This document shows, piece after piece, positions 1 through 9,664 of a DNA stretch of 64,000 bases. Source of the stretch: Streptomyces sp. NBC_01288 (GTDB lineage Bacteria > Actinomycetota > Actinomycetes > Streptomycetales > Streptomycetaceae); the NCBI RefSeq assembly GCF_035982055.1, contig NZ_CP108427.1, positions 2,976,001-3,040,000 of the forward strand, given 5' to 3'. How positions within the stretch are numbered: position 1 is the stretch's first letter; each line of letters opens with the position of its first letter. The notes under the pieces were generated by a model, which worked only from the letters and a program-made list of their open reading frames with translations, ran no database searches and was not told the origin of the DNA. The position numbers and the translations under genes were made by a program.

Positions 1-226
1 TGGCGGCGTAGGGGATGCCGAGCCAGGCGTCGTAGCCGGTCCGGGCCTCGCCCTTGACCTTGCCGGTGGCGGTGGTCACCACCAGCGACGTGCGGGGTGA
101 ACTCCCTTGGGCGGGAGGAGACTTCAGTGCGTGGACGGCGATCGGGGACAGCAGCCCGAGGCCGAGCACGCTCACGGTTGCCAGGGTGGTGCGGACTCTA
201 CTGTGGAGTGTGGTCGTCCTTCCCAT
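1..226 (-). CDS. Secreted carboxylesterase type B, N-terminal part (cut by window edge)
   Basis: Only the first 75 codons lie in the window. The ATG is at 226, with an AGGAGG about 15 bases upstream, which is a long spacing. The protein opens with basic residues and a hydrophobic run, then an Ala-rich region to about residue 30, as in a Sec signal peptide. It continues into a TGKVKGEA stretch and ends in GIPYAA. A hydrophobic start followed by TxxGxVxG and GIPYA is the standard N-terminus of type B carboxylesterases (para-nitrobenzyl esterase family). The catalytic Ser, Glu and His lie outside the window, so activity cannot be judged. A second, interrupted member of the family is at 18285-19727. 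Confidence 0.8.
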   Translation of the reverse strand, partial: MGRTTTLHSRVRTTLATVSVLGLGLLSPIAVHALKSPPAQGSSPRTSLVVTTATGKVKGEARTGYDAWLGIPYAA

Positions 227-323
227 GACCCACTTGTGTAACCTCCTGGCGAATTGTCGGCAAGATGCGCGACAGGATTGGCTGCAATTACCCCTGCGAG
301 CACGGGAGTTACCCCGTGTACGG

Positions 324-839
324 CTACCCCGTGTGCGTCTGTACGGCCGACGGCTCGACAGAACTCGCGGTCCGTGTGGACGCGGCGGGCTCCGATGAAG
401 GTGCCGAGGCGGATTCCGTCGGGACCCTGGACGGTGCCGTGGTGGAGACCGGGGTGCGGCTCGGGATGCGGGGGTCCGTGGGGGAACTCGGACTCGCGGT
501 GGGGCTGGGGACCTTCGTCGCGGACGGGGCGGACGAGGCCGGCGGGGTCGTAGGAGCGCTGCTCGCGGGGGGTGGGGCGAGCGGGACCGTGGGGGTCGTA
601 GGAGAGTCGTGGTGGGCCAGGCGGAACGGGAGGGCCGCGAGGACGATCACCGCGCAGGTCGCGCCGGCGCCGACCGTCGCGCGGAGCAGGCGGCGGCGGT
701 TCGCGCCGCGGCGGATCGTCTCGTAGCGGCCGGCGGGCGGGCCGAGGTACTCGGCGGAGGAGGGGCGCAGGATGACCGCGAGGGGGTCGTCGGGGTCGAT
801 GTCGTGGCCCTCGTCTCCCTCGTCAAAGCGTGTGGTCAA
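324..839 (-). CDS. Single-pass membrane protein paired with the ECF sigma factor
   Basis: 171 residues from a TTG that overlaps the last 17 bases of the sigma gene, so the two are translationally coupled. Residues 1-50 are acidic then basic. A hydrophobic segment follows at about 55-75, and then a Ser/Pro/Thr-rich tail of roughly 95 residues that looks like an extracytoplasmic linker. No zinc-binding anti-sigma motif (HxxxCxxC) is present. Position and topology suggest a membrane partner or anti-sigma-like regulator of the sigma factor, but that role is inferred from context. The tail is low-complexity, so homology alone would say little. Confidence 0.6.
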   Translation of the reverse strand: MTTRFDEGDEGHDIDPDDPLAVILRPSSAEYLGPPAGRYETIRRGANRRRLLRATVGAGATCAVIVLAALPFRLAHHDSPTTPTVPLAPPPASSAPTTPPASSAPSATKVPSPTASPSSPTDPRIPSRTPVSTTAPSRVPTESASAPSSEPAASTRTASSVEPSAVQTHTG

Positions 840-1314
840 GGCTTCTCCTCAGGTGGGCGCGGAGCAGTTCGCGGGCCGCGTGGAGGTCGGCCTTGACGGT
901 TCCTTCCTTGCGTCCGGTCAGCACGGACACCTCCCGGATCGGCATGTCAGCGTAGTAGTGCAGGAGGATCGGGACGCGCAGTCGTTCGGGCAGGGACTGG
1001 ACGAGCAGCCGTACGGACGGGTCGCTCTGTTCGGTCGGCGGCCGGATCACCTCCTCCGTGGTGGCGCGGCGCACGGCCCGGCGTTCGCGCTCCAGTTTGC
1101 GCCAGTGGTCCCGGACGAGGTTGGCCGCGGTGACGTAGAGGAAGCCGCGGGGTTCCGCCACCTTCGTCCACCGCGCCCAGAGCCGGGTGAACGCCTCGGA
1201 GGCGATCTCGTGCGCCGTCTCGTCGTCGTCGACGAGACGGCGGCACCAGCCGGCGAGGCGCGGGTAGACGGCGGCGAACAGTTCGGACGCTGCCCTCTCG
1301 CGGGACCGTTTCAA
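823..1314 (-). CDS. ECF-family RNA polymerase sigma factor
   Basis: 163 residues. A region 2-like segment at about 10-75 carries the FAAVYPRLAGW and AHEIASEAFTRLW helices. A region 4 helix-turn-helix at about 105-155 carries LPERLRVPILLHYYADM and GTVKADLHAARE. Members direct RNA polymerase core to alternative promoters, often after surface stress. The start is a TTG with GGAG four bases upstream. The overlapping ATG ten bases upstream is in another frame. The gene heads a coupled pair with the membrane protein at 324-839. The sortase pair at 1362-2395 lies just upstream on the same strand and could belong to the same transcript or regulon. Confidence 0.85.
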   Translation of the reverse strand: MKRSRERAASELFAAVYPRLAGWCRRLVDDDETAHEIASEAFTRLWARWTKVAEPRGFLYVTAANLVRDHWRKLERERRAVRRATTEEVIRPPTEQSDPSVRLLVQSLPERLRVPILLHYYADMPIREVSVLTGRKEGTVKADLHAARELLRAHLRRSLDHTL

Positions 1315-1361
1315 CGCTCTCCATGGTCGTGACGTGCACAGTACTTACGGGGTACGGGAGT

Positions 1362-1997
1362 TCAGCCGGTCAGCGTGGCGAAGACGATCACGTTGTCGAG
1401 GTATCCCGTACCGGTGCGGGTCCCGCCGCAGGTGATGAGACGCAGTTCGGGACGGTCCACGTTCCCGTACACCTCGTCGGACGGGAACTCGGCCTTGGCG
1501 ACCGTCCGTACGGTGGTGACGGTGAACGTGGCCGTCGTGCCGTTCTCCAGGCCCGCCTCGATCCGGTCGCCCTTGCGCAGCCGCGCGAGGTGACGGAAGA
1601 CACCGTCCCCGTACGCGCCGACGGTCACATGCCCGAGGATCACCGACGGCCCGGTCTGGCCGGGCGTCGGCGAGTTCCGGTACCAGCCCGCCCGGTCGTG
1701 CGCGGTGATCGGCGGCACCTGCACGGTGCCGTCCGCCGCCAGCCCCAGCCGCATGACCGGGGTGTCGACCCCGATCGCCGGGACGCGCAGGGTGACCGGG
1801 ACGGAACGCGCGAGGGCGTGTGCCGTCTTGGCGGGGGGCTGCGCGGAGGGCTGAGCGGATGGCTTTACGGAGGGCGTCGAACTCCCTTGTCGCGCAGGGG
1901 CGTTCGCGGCCGAGGTCGTCCCGTGCCCGGCGCCGCAGCCCGCGAGCAGTGTTGCCGTCGCCGCCGTGACGAAGGCGCGCCTGGAGAGCGGGGTCAT
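1362..1997 (-). CDS. Class F sortase
   Basis: 211 residues starting at an ATG that overlaps the stop of the preceding gene (ATGA). A twin-arginine-like SRRAF start and hydrophobic stretch end in LLAGCG, a possible lipobox, followed by a Pro/Ser/Ala linker to about residue 60. The sortase domain shows the catalytic His in ILGHVTV, Cys in ITCGG and a nearby Arg in GGTRTG. Class F sortases are actinobacterial transpeptidases that cleave a C-terminal sorting signal and attach the protein to the cell envelope. The coupled upstream gene encodes a small protein with a membrane-anchored tail and is the obvious candidate substrate. Confidence 0.85.
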   Translation of the reverse strand: MTPLSRRAFVTAATATLLAGCGAGHGTTSAANAPARQGSSTPSVKPSAQPSAQPPAKTAHALARSVPVTLRVPAIGVDTPVMRLGLAADGTVQVPPITAHDRAGWYRNSPTPGQTGPSVILGHVTVGAYGDGVFRHLARLRKGDRIEAGLENGTTATFTVTTVRTVAKAEFPSDEVYGNVDRPELRLITCGGTRTGTGYLDNVIVFATLTG

Positions 1998-2395
1998 ACG
2001 CCGGTCGTCCTCCGGCGCCGTACGACGACGAAGGCGCCGCCGCCGACGACCAGCGCGGCGGCTCCCCCGCCGACCAGCGCGGTCGTCATGTCGTCGGACG
2101 ACTTCGACACCGCCGTGACACCGGTGTCCGGGGCGCCGCTGGGAACCACGGCGACCTGGCTCGGGGCCCGGGTGGACGCGGCGGACGGTACGGCGGAGGG
2201 TGCGGCGCTCGCGCTCCGGGTGGGGTCGTCGCTGGGGGCCTTGGTCGGCGCCCTGGTGGCGCTCGGCGCCGCGGACGGCGCCTCGGACGGCGCGCGGGTC
2301 GGGGACGCGGAGGCCCCGTCCGCGAACGCGGGCGCTGCGCTCGCCAGGATCGCACCGCACGTGAGTGCCAGGGCGCTGAGGACAGTTCGGCGCAT
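1994..2395 (-). CDS. Small secreted, membrane-anchored Ser/Pro/Ala-rich protein; candidate sortase substrate
   Basis: 133 residues. The signal peptide runs to about residue 26 and ends in PAFADG. Residues 27-85 are low-complexity Ala/Ser/Pro/Thr with recurring APS and TRAPS motifs. A C-terminal hydrophobic helix at about 105-125 is followed by RRRR, the layout of a sortase sorting signal. The pentapeptide before the helix is not LPXTG or LAXTG; the nearest match is GAPDTG, about 14 residues before the helix. The stop overlaps the sortase start, so the pair is co-translated. Function beyond being a surface protein cannot be read from the sequence. Confidence 0.7.
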   Translation of the reverse strand: MRRTVLSALALTCGAILASAAPAFADGASASPTRAPSEAPSAAPSATRAPTKAPSDDPTRSASAAPSAVPSAASTRAPSQVAVVPSGAPDTGVTAVSKSSDDMTTALVGGGAAALVVGGGAFVVVRRRRTTGV

Positions 2396-2536
2396 GAATC
2401 GCTCTCTCTCGTCGGCCGCCCCACCGGGTCCGTCGGACGGTTCGGCGGTGGGGCGGGTCAGTGATCGAGCGGAGAGACGAGGCAGCGGGAGGGTGGGTTG
2501 TAAAGAACGGGCAAAGTCCGCCGGGAGCCCTCCGGC

Positions 2537-3967
<1,431 letters not shown>

Positions 3968-4039
3968 CGAAAGATCCTTTCCCGAGAGGAAATCCACATA
4001 GATCCTCTACGGTGTCCAGGATGCCGCGCTCGCCGACGA

Positions 4040-4399
4040 TCAGGCGAAAAGCGGGGCGAGATCGAAGTAGACGCGGAAGTCGTCGATGAGGCCGGTCTCG
4101 TCGACGTGGAACATGGTGACGGCGGGGACGGTGACGGTGTCGCCGGTCAGGCGGTCGTAGTCGACCGTCTCCTCGATGATCGCGTCGGAACCGACGTACC
4201 ACTCGCGGACGACCGTGTGGCGCAGCCCCTTGACGGTGGCGAAGAAGCCGGCGACTCCGGCTTCTATCTCCTCGGGCCCGGTCATCGGATCGCCGTTCCC
4301 GAAGCGCATCCGGCCCTGCGGGGCGAACAGCCGGCTGAAGCCGACGGCGTCGGTCCCGTCGACCAGGGCGAACACCTTGGCGGCGAACTCTGCGGACAT
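4040..4399 (-). CDS. SnoaL-like / NTF2-fold protein
   Basis: 119 residues. The ATG at 4399 has GAGGGAG upstream. The pattern fits the cone-shaped NTF2/SnoaL fold: an N-terminal helix (FAAKVFALVDG), a DAVGFSRLFAPQGRMRFGN segment and later strands with HTVVREW and FRVYFD. Members include polyketide cyclases, limonene epoxide hydrolases and many unassigned small-molecule binding proteins. No cyclase substrate or biosynthetic partner is nearby, so no reaction is assigned. It lies 72 bases beyond the lpdA start on the same strand. Confidence 0.7.
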   Translation of the reverse strand: MSAEFAAKVFALVDGTDAVGFSRLFAPQGRMRFGNGDPMTGPEEIEAGVAGFFATVKGLRHTVVREWYVGSDAIIEETVDYDRLTGDTVTVPAVTMFHVDETGLIDDFRVYFDLAPLFA

Positions 4400-4481
4400 G
4401 TCGGGCTCCCTCACGTCGAAGTCGTGCGGAGGTGAGCGTAGTCCCCTTGGTTTCAAGGGAGTTGGGGGCTCCGGGACAACG

Positions 4482-5558
4482 TCAGCCGGTCGCGGGCGCG
4501 GGCGTCTGGGCGCGAGGTCCGCGCCGGTACACGTCCTTCAGGTAGAGCACGAGGACGGCGCCGAGCACCCACACCGGGAGGATCAGCAGAGCGCGGGACA
4601 GGCCGTCGTTCTGGAACCGGGACAGGCCCTGCATCGCGCGGACGCCGACGCCGACCGGCAGGATCTCGGAGAGCGGGCGCAGCCAGCCCGGCAGGTAGGC
4701 GGCCGGCATGATCCCACCGCTGCTGCTGTTGCCGAGGATCAGCATGAGGATCGACGCGAGGGTGACACCGGCCGAGCCGAACAGCCGCAGCAGGACCATG
4801 GTCGTGGCCGCGACCGCGGCGCCCATCAGGGAGATCACGACGACGAGGGGCACGAAGGAACCGGGCAGCGCGCCGAAGCCCGTACTTCCGGCGATGGTGG
4901 CGATCAGGAGCCCGCCGACGACGCCGAACAGGGCCAGGCTGGCCATCCGCCAGCGGTACTGGAGTCGGGGCGCGAGTTGGTAGGTCGTCATACCGAAGAG
5001 GTAGCCCGCGAGGACCAGACCGAAGGCGGCGTAGAAGACGGAGAGGCCCCGGGTGTCCCCCGCGGCGGCCGGGGCGACGTCCTCGACGGCGAGTTCGCGG
5101 TTCTCGGCGTGCGCCACGGAGCCGAAGGCGGTGGTCACGGTCGCGGTGACGGCGGCGCCGTTCGCGCTGCCGTAGAGGAGCTTCCCGTCGCCGAGGTAGG
5201 CGGCGTAGACCTGCCTGTCCTGTACGGCGTTCCGGGCGGCGGATTCGTCGGGGTAGGTCTCGACGGTGAAGCCGCCGGGGGCGATGCGGTCGAGGTCCTG
5301 GTTCAGGTGGGCCTGCGCGGTGCCTATCTCCGTTGTGCCGACGCGGAGTTGGTGGGGGCTCGGGGCGTGGAAGGCGGCGAGGTAGACGCTGACGAACACG
5401 GCACCGATCAGCAGGACCACCGCCACGGGGAGCAGGACGGCACGGAGGTTTCCGGGGCCGGGGGGTGGGTGGGCGACATCGAGGGCGTGCTTGTGCGCCG
5501 GCCGGGGAGCGCTTGTGGTGCCGGTGCCGGTGACTGGGGTGGTGGCTTGCTGGGACAT
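4482..5558 (-). CDS. DUF3533 / ABC-2-like integral membrane exporter
   Basis: 358 residues. One transmembrane helix at about 40-62 is followed by an extracytoplasmic domain of about 110 residues (LRVGTTEIGTAQAHL, YAAYLGDGKLLYG). Five C-terminal hydrophobic segments from about residue 175 include a GNSSSGG turn. This is the layout of YhgE/Pip and DUF3533 membrane proteins, related to ABC-2 permeases and often linked to drug or lipid export. It is divergent from a MarR regulator across a 93-bp gap holding an inverted repeat, a typical repressor-exporter pair. The substrate is unknown and no ATPase is encoded next to it. Confidence 0.75.
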   Translation of the reverse strand: MSQQATTPVTGTGTTSAPRPAHKHALDVAHPPPGPGNLRAVLLPVAVVLLIGAVFVSVYLAAFHAPSPHQLRVGTTEIGTAQAHLNQDLDRIAPGGFTVETYPDESAARNAVQDRQVYAAYLGDGKLLYGSANGAAVTATVTTAFGSVAHAENRELAVEDVAPAAAGDTRGLSVFYAAFGLVLAGYLFGMTTYQLAPRLQYRWRMASLALFGVVGGLLIATIAGSTGFGALPGSFVPLVVVISLMGAAVAATTMVLLRLFGSAGVTLASILMLILGNSSSGGIMPAAYLPGWLRPLSEILPVGVGVRAMQGLSRFQNDGLSRALLILPVWVLGAVLVLYLKDVYRRGPRAQTPAPATG

Positions 5559-5592
5559 CGGGAGGGTCCTAGATCAGGAGGCGCTAGATTGG

Positions 5593-5633
5593 AAGGCAAC
5601 TGATAATATTTGTACATCACCATCAGCTGCCTT
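5593..5633. promoter_or_regulatory. Probable MarR operator between exporter and regulator genes
   Basis: Two 12-base arms, aaggcaactgat and atcagctgcctt, are inverted with 11 of 12 positions matching across a 17-base centre. They lie in the 93-bp gap between the divergent exporter (starts 5558) and MarR gene (starts 5652), over an AT-rich stretch (tgataatattt) that would hold the promoter elements. A dimeric winged-helix repressor bound here could control both genes. Inferred from symmetry and position. Confidence 0.7.
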
Positions 5634-5651
5634 ACAAAAGAGGTCCGCCCT

Positions 5652-6101
5652 GTGAACCACCCCGACCGGCGCACCGGCTATGTCGCCTGGCAGATCGGCC
5701 AGATCATGGCGGCCCGGATGGAGCGCGCCCTGCGCCCGCTCCAGCTGACCCTCGCCCAGCACCGGGCCCTGATGCAGGCCGTCCTCGACCCGGGCGTCTC
5801 CAGCGCGACCGCGGCACGCCGGGCGGCGATCACCCCGCAGTCGATGGGTACGGCGGTCAACGGGCTGGTCGAGCGCGGCATGCTGGAGCGACGCACCACC
5901 CCCGGCGACCGGCGCACCCAGCGCCTGCACGTGACCGAGGCCGGTGTACGGCTCGCGGCGCGGGCCGCGGAGACGGTGGACGCGGCCCACGCCGAGGCGC
6001 TTCAGGCGCTGACGCCGGCGGAGCAGGAGCAGACGCACGCGTTGCTGCTCAAGCTGCTGGCGTCGCTGAATCCCTCCGCCCTGGAGGGCGACCTGTCCTG
6101 A
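5652..6101 (+). CDS. MarR-family transcriptional regulator
   Basis: 149 residues from the GTG at 5652, with AGAGG eight bases upstream; an in-frame ATG at 5610 would place the start inside the operator and is less likely. The winged helix-turn-helix covers about residues 30-100 (LTLAQHRALM, SATAARRAAITPQSMGTAVNGL, ERRTTPGDRRTQRLHVTEAG), with dimerisation helices at both ends. MarR proteins usually repress a neighbouring transport or detoxification gene until a small ligand releases them. Here the divergent membrane exporter is the expected target. Confidence 0.9.
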   Translation: MNHPDRRTGYVAWQIGQIMAARMERALRPLQLTLAQHRALMQAVLDPGVSSATAARRAAITPQSMGTAVNGLVERGMLERRTTPGDRRTQRLHVTEAGVRLAARAAETVDAAHAEALQALTPAEQEQTHALLLKLLASLNPSALEGDLS

Positions 6102-6116
6102 GGAGCCGGACCGGCG

Positions 6117-6830
6117 CTACTCCCAGACCACCACGTTGCGCCGCACCGGCACCGTCGAGGGCCCGCTGGCGAACAGTTCCGGTGAATGCGCCCGGATGCG
6201 CTCGATGTCGCTGAAGACGGCCCGGAGATGGGTGCGCATGGCGGCGCGGGCGAGCGGGATGTCACCGGCGACGACCGCGTCGTAGATCTCGCGGTGCTGG
6301 AGGGCGAAGACGGCCGGGGAGACGTTCTCGTGCAGGCCCAGGCGGCGGGCCCGGTCGAGGTGACCCTTGGCGGCGGCGACGTTGGTCCAGACGTTGCCGT
6401 GGCCGCTCAGGCGCATCAGGCCCTGGTGGAACGCCTCGTCCAGGTCGAAGAACTCCTCCAGGCCGAGGTCCGCGCGCTGCTGGCGGGCGAGGTTCTCGCG
6501 GAGCTCGCCGTCGACCTCGGGGTCGAGTGCGGCGGGCAGGTCGTCCAGTGACGCGAGTTCGACGGCCTCCCGCAGGAACTGCGCGTCGGCGACCTGCCCC
6601 GGGTCCACCCGGGAGACGAACGAGCCGATCTTCGGGAAGACCTGCACCAGGCCCTCCTGCGACAGCAGGATCAGGCTCTCCCGCACCGGGGTCCGGCTGA
6701 CGCCGAGCGAGGCCGCGAGTTCGTTCTCCGACAGGGCGGCGCCCGGGGCGAGTTCGAGGGTCAGGACCATCTGACGCAGTTTCAGATAGATCGCGCGCCG
6801 GCTGGTGCGGTCCCGATTCGAGTGAGCCAT
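6117..6830 (-). CDS. GntR-family regulator, FadR/FCD subfamily
   Basis: 237 residues from the ATG at 6830. The N-terminal winged helix (LSENELAASLGVSRTPVRES, residues about 30-75) is followed by an all-helical FCD effector domain with the expected acidic and His positions (RLSGHGNVW, FALQHREIYDAVVAGD, MRTHLRAV). FCD regulators of this type commonly sense sugar acids. The gene is divergent from manD, and the gap contains the perfect palindrome CTTGTATACAAG, so it probably represses the sugar-acid cluster at 6953-14110 until an intermediate binds. Confidence 0.9.
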   Translation of the reverse strand: MAHSNRDRTSRRAIYLKLRQMVLTLELAPGAALSENELAASLGVSRTPVRESLILLSQEGLVQVFPKIGSFVSRVDPGQVADAQFLREAVELASLDDLPAALDPEVDGELRENLARQQRADLGLEEFFDLDEAFHQGLMRLSGHGNVWTNVAAAKGHLDRARRLGLHENVSPAVFALQHREIYDAVVAGDIPLARAAMRTHLRAVFSDIERIRAHSPELFASGPSTVPVRRNVVVWE

Positions 6831-6877
6831 GCGGCCATCGTATCCGTGACACGACCATTGCCTCTTCGCGACACATG

Positions 6878-6889
6878 CTTGTATACAAG
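6878..6889. promoter_or_regulatory. Candidate GntR/FCD operator
   Basis: CTTGTATACAAG is a perfect 12-bp palindrome in the 122-bp gap between the GntR gene (starts 6830) and manD (starts 6953). It fits the TNGTNNNACNA pattern known for FadR-type regulators. The role is inferred from symmetry and position; no second copy was spotted elsewhere in the cluster. Confidence 0.65.
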
Positions 6890-6952
6890 TACTGAGCGAC
6901 CGGCGGTGGAGCCCGGTCGACCGGCAACAGGACACGGTAAGGAGAGCCACCC

Positions 6953-8161
6953 GTGAGCAAGATCGAGCGCGTCGACGTGTTCGTCGCCTCCCCCGGGCGC
7001 ACGTTCGTCACGCTGCGCATCACCACGGACGACGGTGTGACGGGCCTCGGCGACGCCACGCTCAACGGACGTGAACTGGCCGTGGCGAGCTATCTGCGCG
7101 ATCACCTGGTCCCGCTGCTGATCGGCAAGGACCCCGCCCGCATCGAGGACATGTGGCAGTACCTGTACCGGGGCGCGTACTGGCGGCGCGGGCCGGTCAC
7201 CATGACGGCGATCGCGGCCGTCGACACCGCGCTGTGGGACATCAAGGGCAAGACCGCGGGCCTACCCGTGTACCAGTTGCTCGGCGGCCGGTCCCGGGAC
7301 GGCGTACTCGTCTACTCGCACGCCAGCGGCACCGACGTACCGTCCCTCCTCGACGACGTCGAGCGCTACTTGGAGCTGGGCTACAAGGCGATCCGCGCGC
7401 AGGCCGCGGTGCCCGACGTCGGCGGCACCTACGGCGTCCGCAAGGGCAAGGTCTACGAACCCGCCGCGACGGAGCTGCCCGACGAGCAACCCTGGGACAC
7501 CGAGGCCTACTTGGGGTTCGCGCCCACGTATCTGGAAGCCGTCCGGGAACGCTTCGGCTTCGGCTTCCACCTCCTCCACGACGTCCATCACCGGCTCACC
7601 CCGATCGAGGCGGCGCGGTTCGGAAAGAGCGTCGAGGCGTGCCGGCTGTTCTGGATGGAGGACCCGACACCGGCCGAGAACCAGGAGGCGTTCCGGCTCA
7701 TCCGGCAGCACACCACGACCCCGATCGCGGTGGGCGAGGTGATGAACTCGATCTGGGACGTCCAGCACCTGATCACCGAGCAGCTCATCGACTACGTCCG
7801 CACGACCGTCGTGCACGCGGGCGGCATCACCCACCTGCGGCGGATCTTCGACCTCGCCGCGCTGTACCAGGTGCGGACCGGTTCGCACGGTGCGACCGAC
7901 CTCTCCCCCGTCAGCATGGCGGCGGCCGTGCACCTCGACATCAGCGTGCCGAACTTCGGCATCCAGGAGCACATGGGGCATCCCGACGAGGCGGCCGAGG
8001 TGTTCCGGACCGGTGTCACGTTCGCCGACGGGATGCTCCATCCCTCGGAGGAACCGGGGTTGGGCGTCGAGTACGACGAGAAGGCGGCGGAGCGTTTCCC
8101 GTACCAGCAGCGCTATCTTCCGGTCGCGCGGCGTCTCGACGGGTCGGTGCACGACTGGTGA
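6953..8161 (+). CDS. manD: D-mannonate dehydratase, enolase superfamily (ManD/RspA type)
   Basis: 402 residues from a GTG with AAGGAG upstream. It dehydrates D-mannonate to 2-keto-3-deoxygluconate (KDG). The enolase-superfamily magnesium ligands fall at the positions used for the ManD family: Asp210 and His212 in HDVHH, Glu236 in WMEDP, and Glu262 in AVGEV. Position 314 is Ala in the HGATDLSP loop; from memory this marks the high-efficiency mannonate dehydratases, while low-efficiency members carry Pro. The stop overlaps the GTG of the next gene, so the two are co-translated. It heads the operon controlled by the divergent GntR gene. Confidence 0.9.
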   Translation: MSKIERVDVFVASPGRTFVTLRITTDDGVTGLGDATLNGRELAVASYLRDHLVPLLIGKDPARIEDMWQYLYRGAYWRRGPVTMTAIAAVDTALWDIKGKTAGLPVYQLLGGRSRDGVLVYSHASGTDVPSLLDDVERYLELGYKAIRAQAAVPDVGGTYGVRKGKVYEPAATELPDEQPWDTEAYLGFAPTYLEAVRERFGFGFHLLHDVHHRLTPIEAARFGKSVEACRLFWMEDPTPAENQEAFRLIRQHTTTPIAVGEVMNSIWDVQHLITEQLIDYVRTTVVHAGGITHLRRIFDLAALYQVRTGSHGATDLSPVSMAAAVHLDISVPNFGIQEHMGHPDEAAEVFRTGVTFADGMLHPSEEPGLGVEYDEKAAERFPYQQRYLPVARRLDGSVHDW

Positions 8162-9594
8162 ACACACGACTGACACGTGCGGCGCCGCTCGCCCCGGAGG
8201 TGCGACCCGCCGTCGACCCCGCCCAACTCCGGCCCCGGATCGTCCACTTCGGGCTCGGCGCCTTCCACCGCGCCCACCAGGCCGTCTACACGGAGAACGC
8301 CGCCGCGCTGTCCGGCGAGCCCTGGGGCATCACCGCCGTGGCGCCGAGGTCGGCGGCGACCGTACGCGCCCTGCGCGAACAGGACTTCCTGTACTCGCTC
8401 ACCGAGCGCCGCCCGGAGGGACCCCGCACCCGGGTCGTCGGTTCGGTGATCGACGCGCTGGCCATGGGACCGGACGCCAAGGCGGTCCACGCGCTGCTCG
8501 TCGATCCCGAGGTGACGGTCGTGACGCTCACCGTGACCGAGAAGGGCTATCAACGGCTCGCGTCCACAGGCGGGTTGGACACGGCCGCCGTCGCCGCCGA
8601 CCTCGCGGCGGACCCTGACGGCCCGTTCACCACGGCGGTCGGGGCGCTGGCCGCCGGGCTCGCGGCGCGGGCGCGGGCGGGCGGCGCGCCGATCACCGTC
8701 GTGTCCTGCGACAACATGGCGGACAACGGCGCCGTACTCGGCCGGGTGGTACGGGAGTTCGTCGACGCGTCCCACTGGCCCGACCGGCACCGGATCCTGG
8801 ACCGGATCGCCGAGACCGTCCGATTCCCCGCGACGGTGGTCGACCGGATCGTGCCCGCGCCGAGCGAGGCGGACCGTGTGGCCGCCGCGACCGCGCTCGG
8901 GGCACGCGACGAACTCGCCGTGACGGCCGAACCGTACCGGCGGTGGGTCCTGGAGGACTCCTTCGCCGCCGCCCGGCCGCCCTGGGAACTCGACGGCGCG
9001 CTGTTCGTCAGGGATGTGACGCCGTATCAGCTCACGAAACTGCGGCTGCTGAACGGCTCCCACTCCGCTCTCGCTTACCTGGGGACGGCAGTGGACCTCA
9101 CCACCATCTCCGAGACCATGGCGGCCAGTTGGGGCGAGCGGCTCGTCCGGGCGCTGTGCGCGGAGGTCGCGCCCACGCTCCCGGCGGGCGGTCCCGATCC
9201 CGCCGCGTACGCCGACGATCTCGTCGTACGGTTCCGCAATCCCGCGATGCGGCACCTGCTGCGGCAGATCGGCTCCGACGGGTCGCTGAAGATCACGGAG
9301 CGCTGGCTGCCCGCGCTGCGCACCCTGCGCGAACGGGGCACGAGCACGCCGGTGCTCGAACTCGCCCTCGCCGCCTGGGCGTTGAGCACCCGGCGCACCC
9401 GAACGGCCGACGCTCCGACCGACCCGGCGGCTGACGCCCTCGCCGCTTGCTGGGACGGAACCACCACTCCCGTGGTGACGGTCCGCGCGCTGCTGCGCGT
9501 CCTCGGCGCCGCCGACCTGGCCGACGACGGCCGCCTCACCACCGCGATCGCCGACCGGCTGCCCGCCCTCCGGGCCGGACGCGTCGAGATCTGA
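8158..9594 (+). CDS. uxuB: Mannitol/fructuronate dehydrogenase family, likely D-fructuronate reductase
   Basis: 478 residues from a GTG that overlaps the manD stop. The N-terminal Rossmann part shows [14 protein letters not shown] near residue 28. The C-terminal domain carries [16 protein letters not shown], the Lys-Asn-His catalytic signature of the polyol-specific long-chain dehydrogenase family (MtlD, UxuB, UxaB). Next to mannonate dehydratase, the expected reaction is NADH-dependent interconversion of D-fructuronate and D-mannonate. Mannitol or altronate dehydrogenase activity cannot be excluded from motifs alone; the call rests on the neighbours. Confidence 0.85.
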   Translation: MNTRLTRAAPLAPEVRPAVDPAQLRPRIVHFGLGAFHRAHQAVYTENAAALSGEPWGITAVAPRSAATVRALREQDFLYSLTERRPEGPRTRVVGSVIDALAMGPDAKAVHALLVDPEVTVVTLTVTEKGYQRLASTGGLDTAAVAADLAADPDGPFTTAVGALAAGLAARARAGGAPITVVSCDNMADNGAVLGRVVREFVDASHWPDRHRILDRIAETVRFPATVVDRIVPAPSEADRVAAATALGARDELAVTAEPYRRWVLEDSFAAARPPWELDGALFVRDVTPYQLTKLRLLNGSHSALAYLGTAVDLTTISETMAASWGERLVRALCAEVAPTLPAGGPDPAAYADDLVVRFRNPAMRHLLRQIGSDGSLKITERWLPALRTLRERGTSTPVLELALAAWALSTRRTRTADAPTDPAADALAACWDGTTTPVVTVRALLRVLGAADLADDGRLTTAIADRLPALRAGRVEI

Positions 9595-9664
9595 ACCCTC
9601 CCCCCATCTGACCCCCACCCCTGCCCGTCCGCTCCCTCAACTCGGCTCACGAACAACGGAGTTC

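Noticed and set aside
7153..9594. 813-codon open frame starting inside manD
   Set aside because: The part before 8158 is Arg/Pro-rich shadow of manD. The real protein starts at the GTG at 8158 that overlaps the manD stop.
9595..9664. Separate small gene between the fructuronate reductase and transporter genes
   Set aside because: The 70-bp gap has no start with a ribosome-binding site and no continuing frame.
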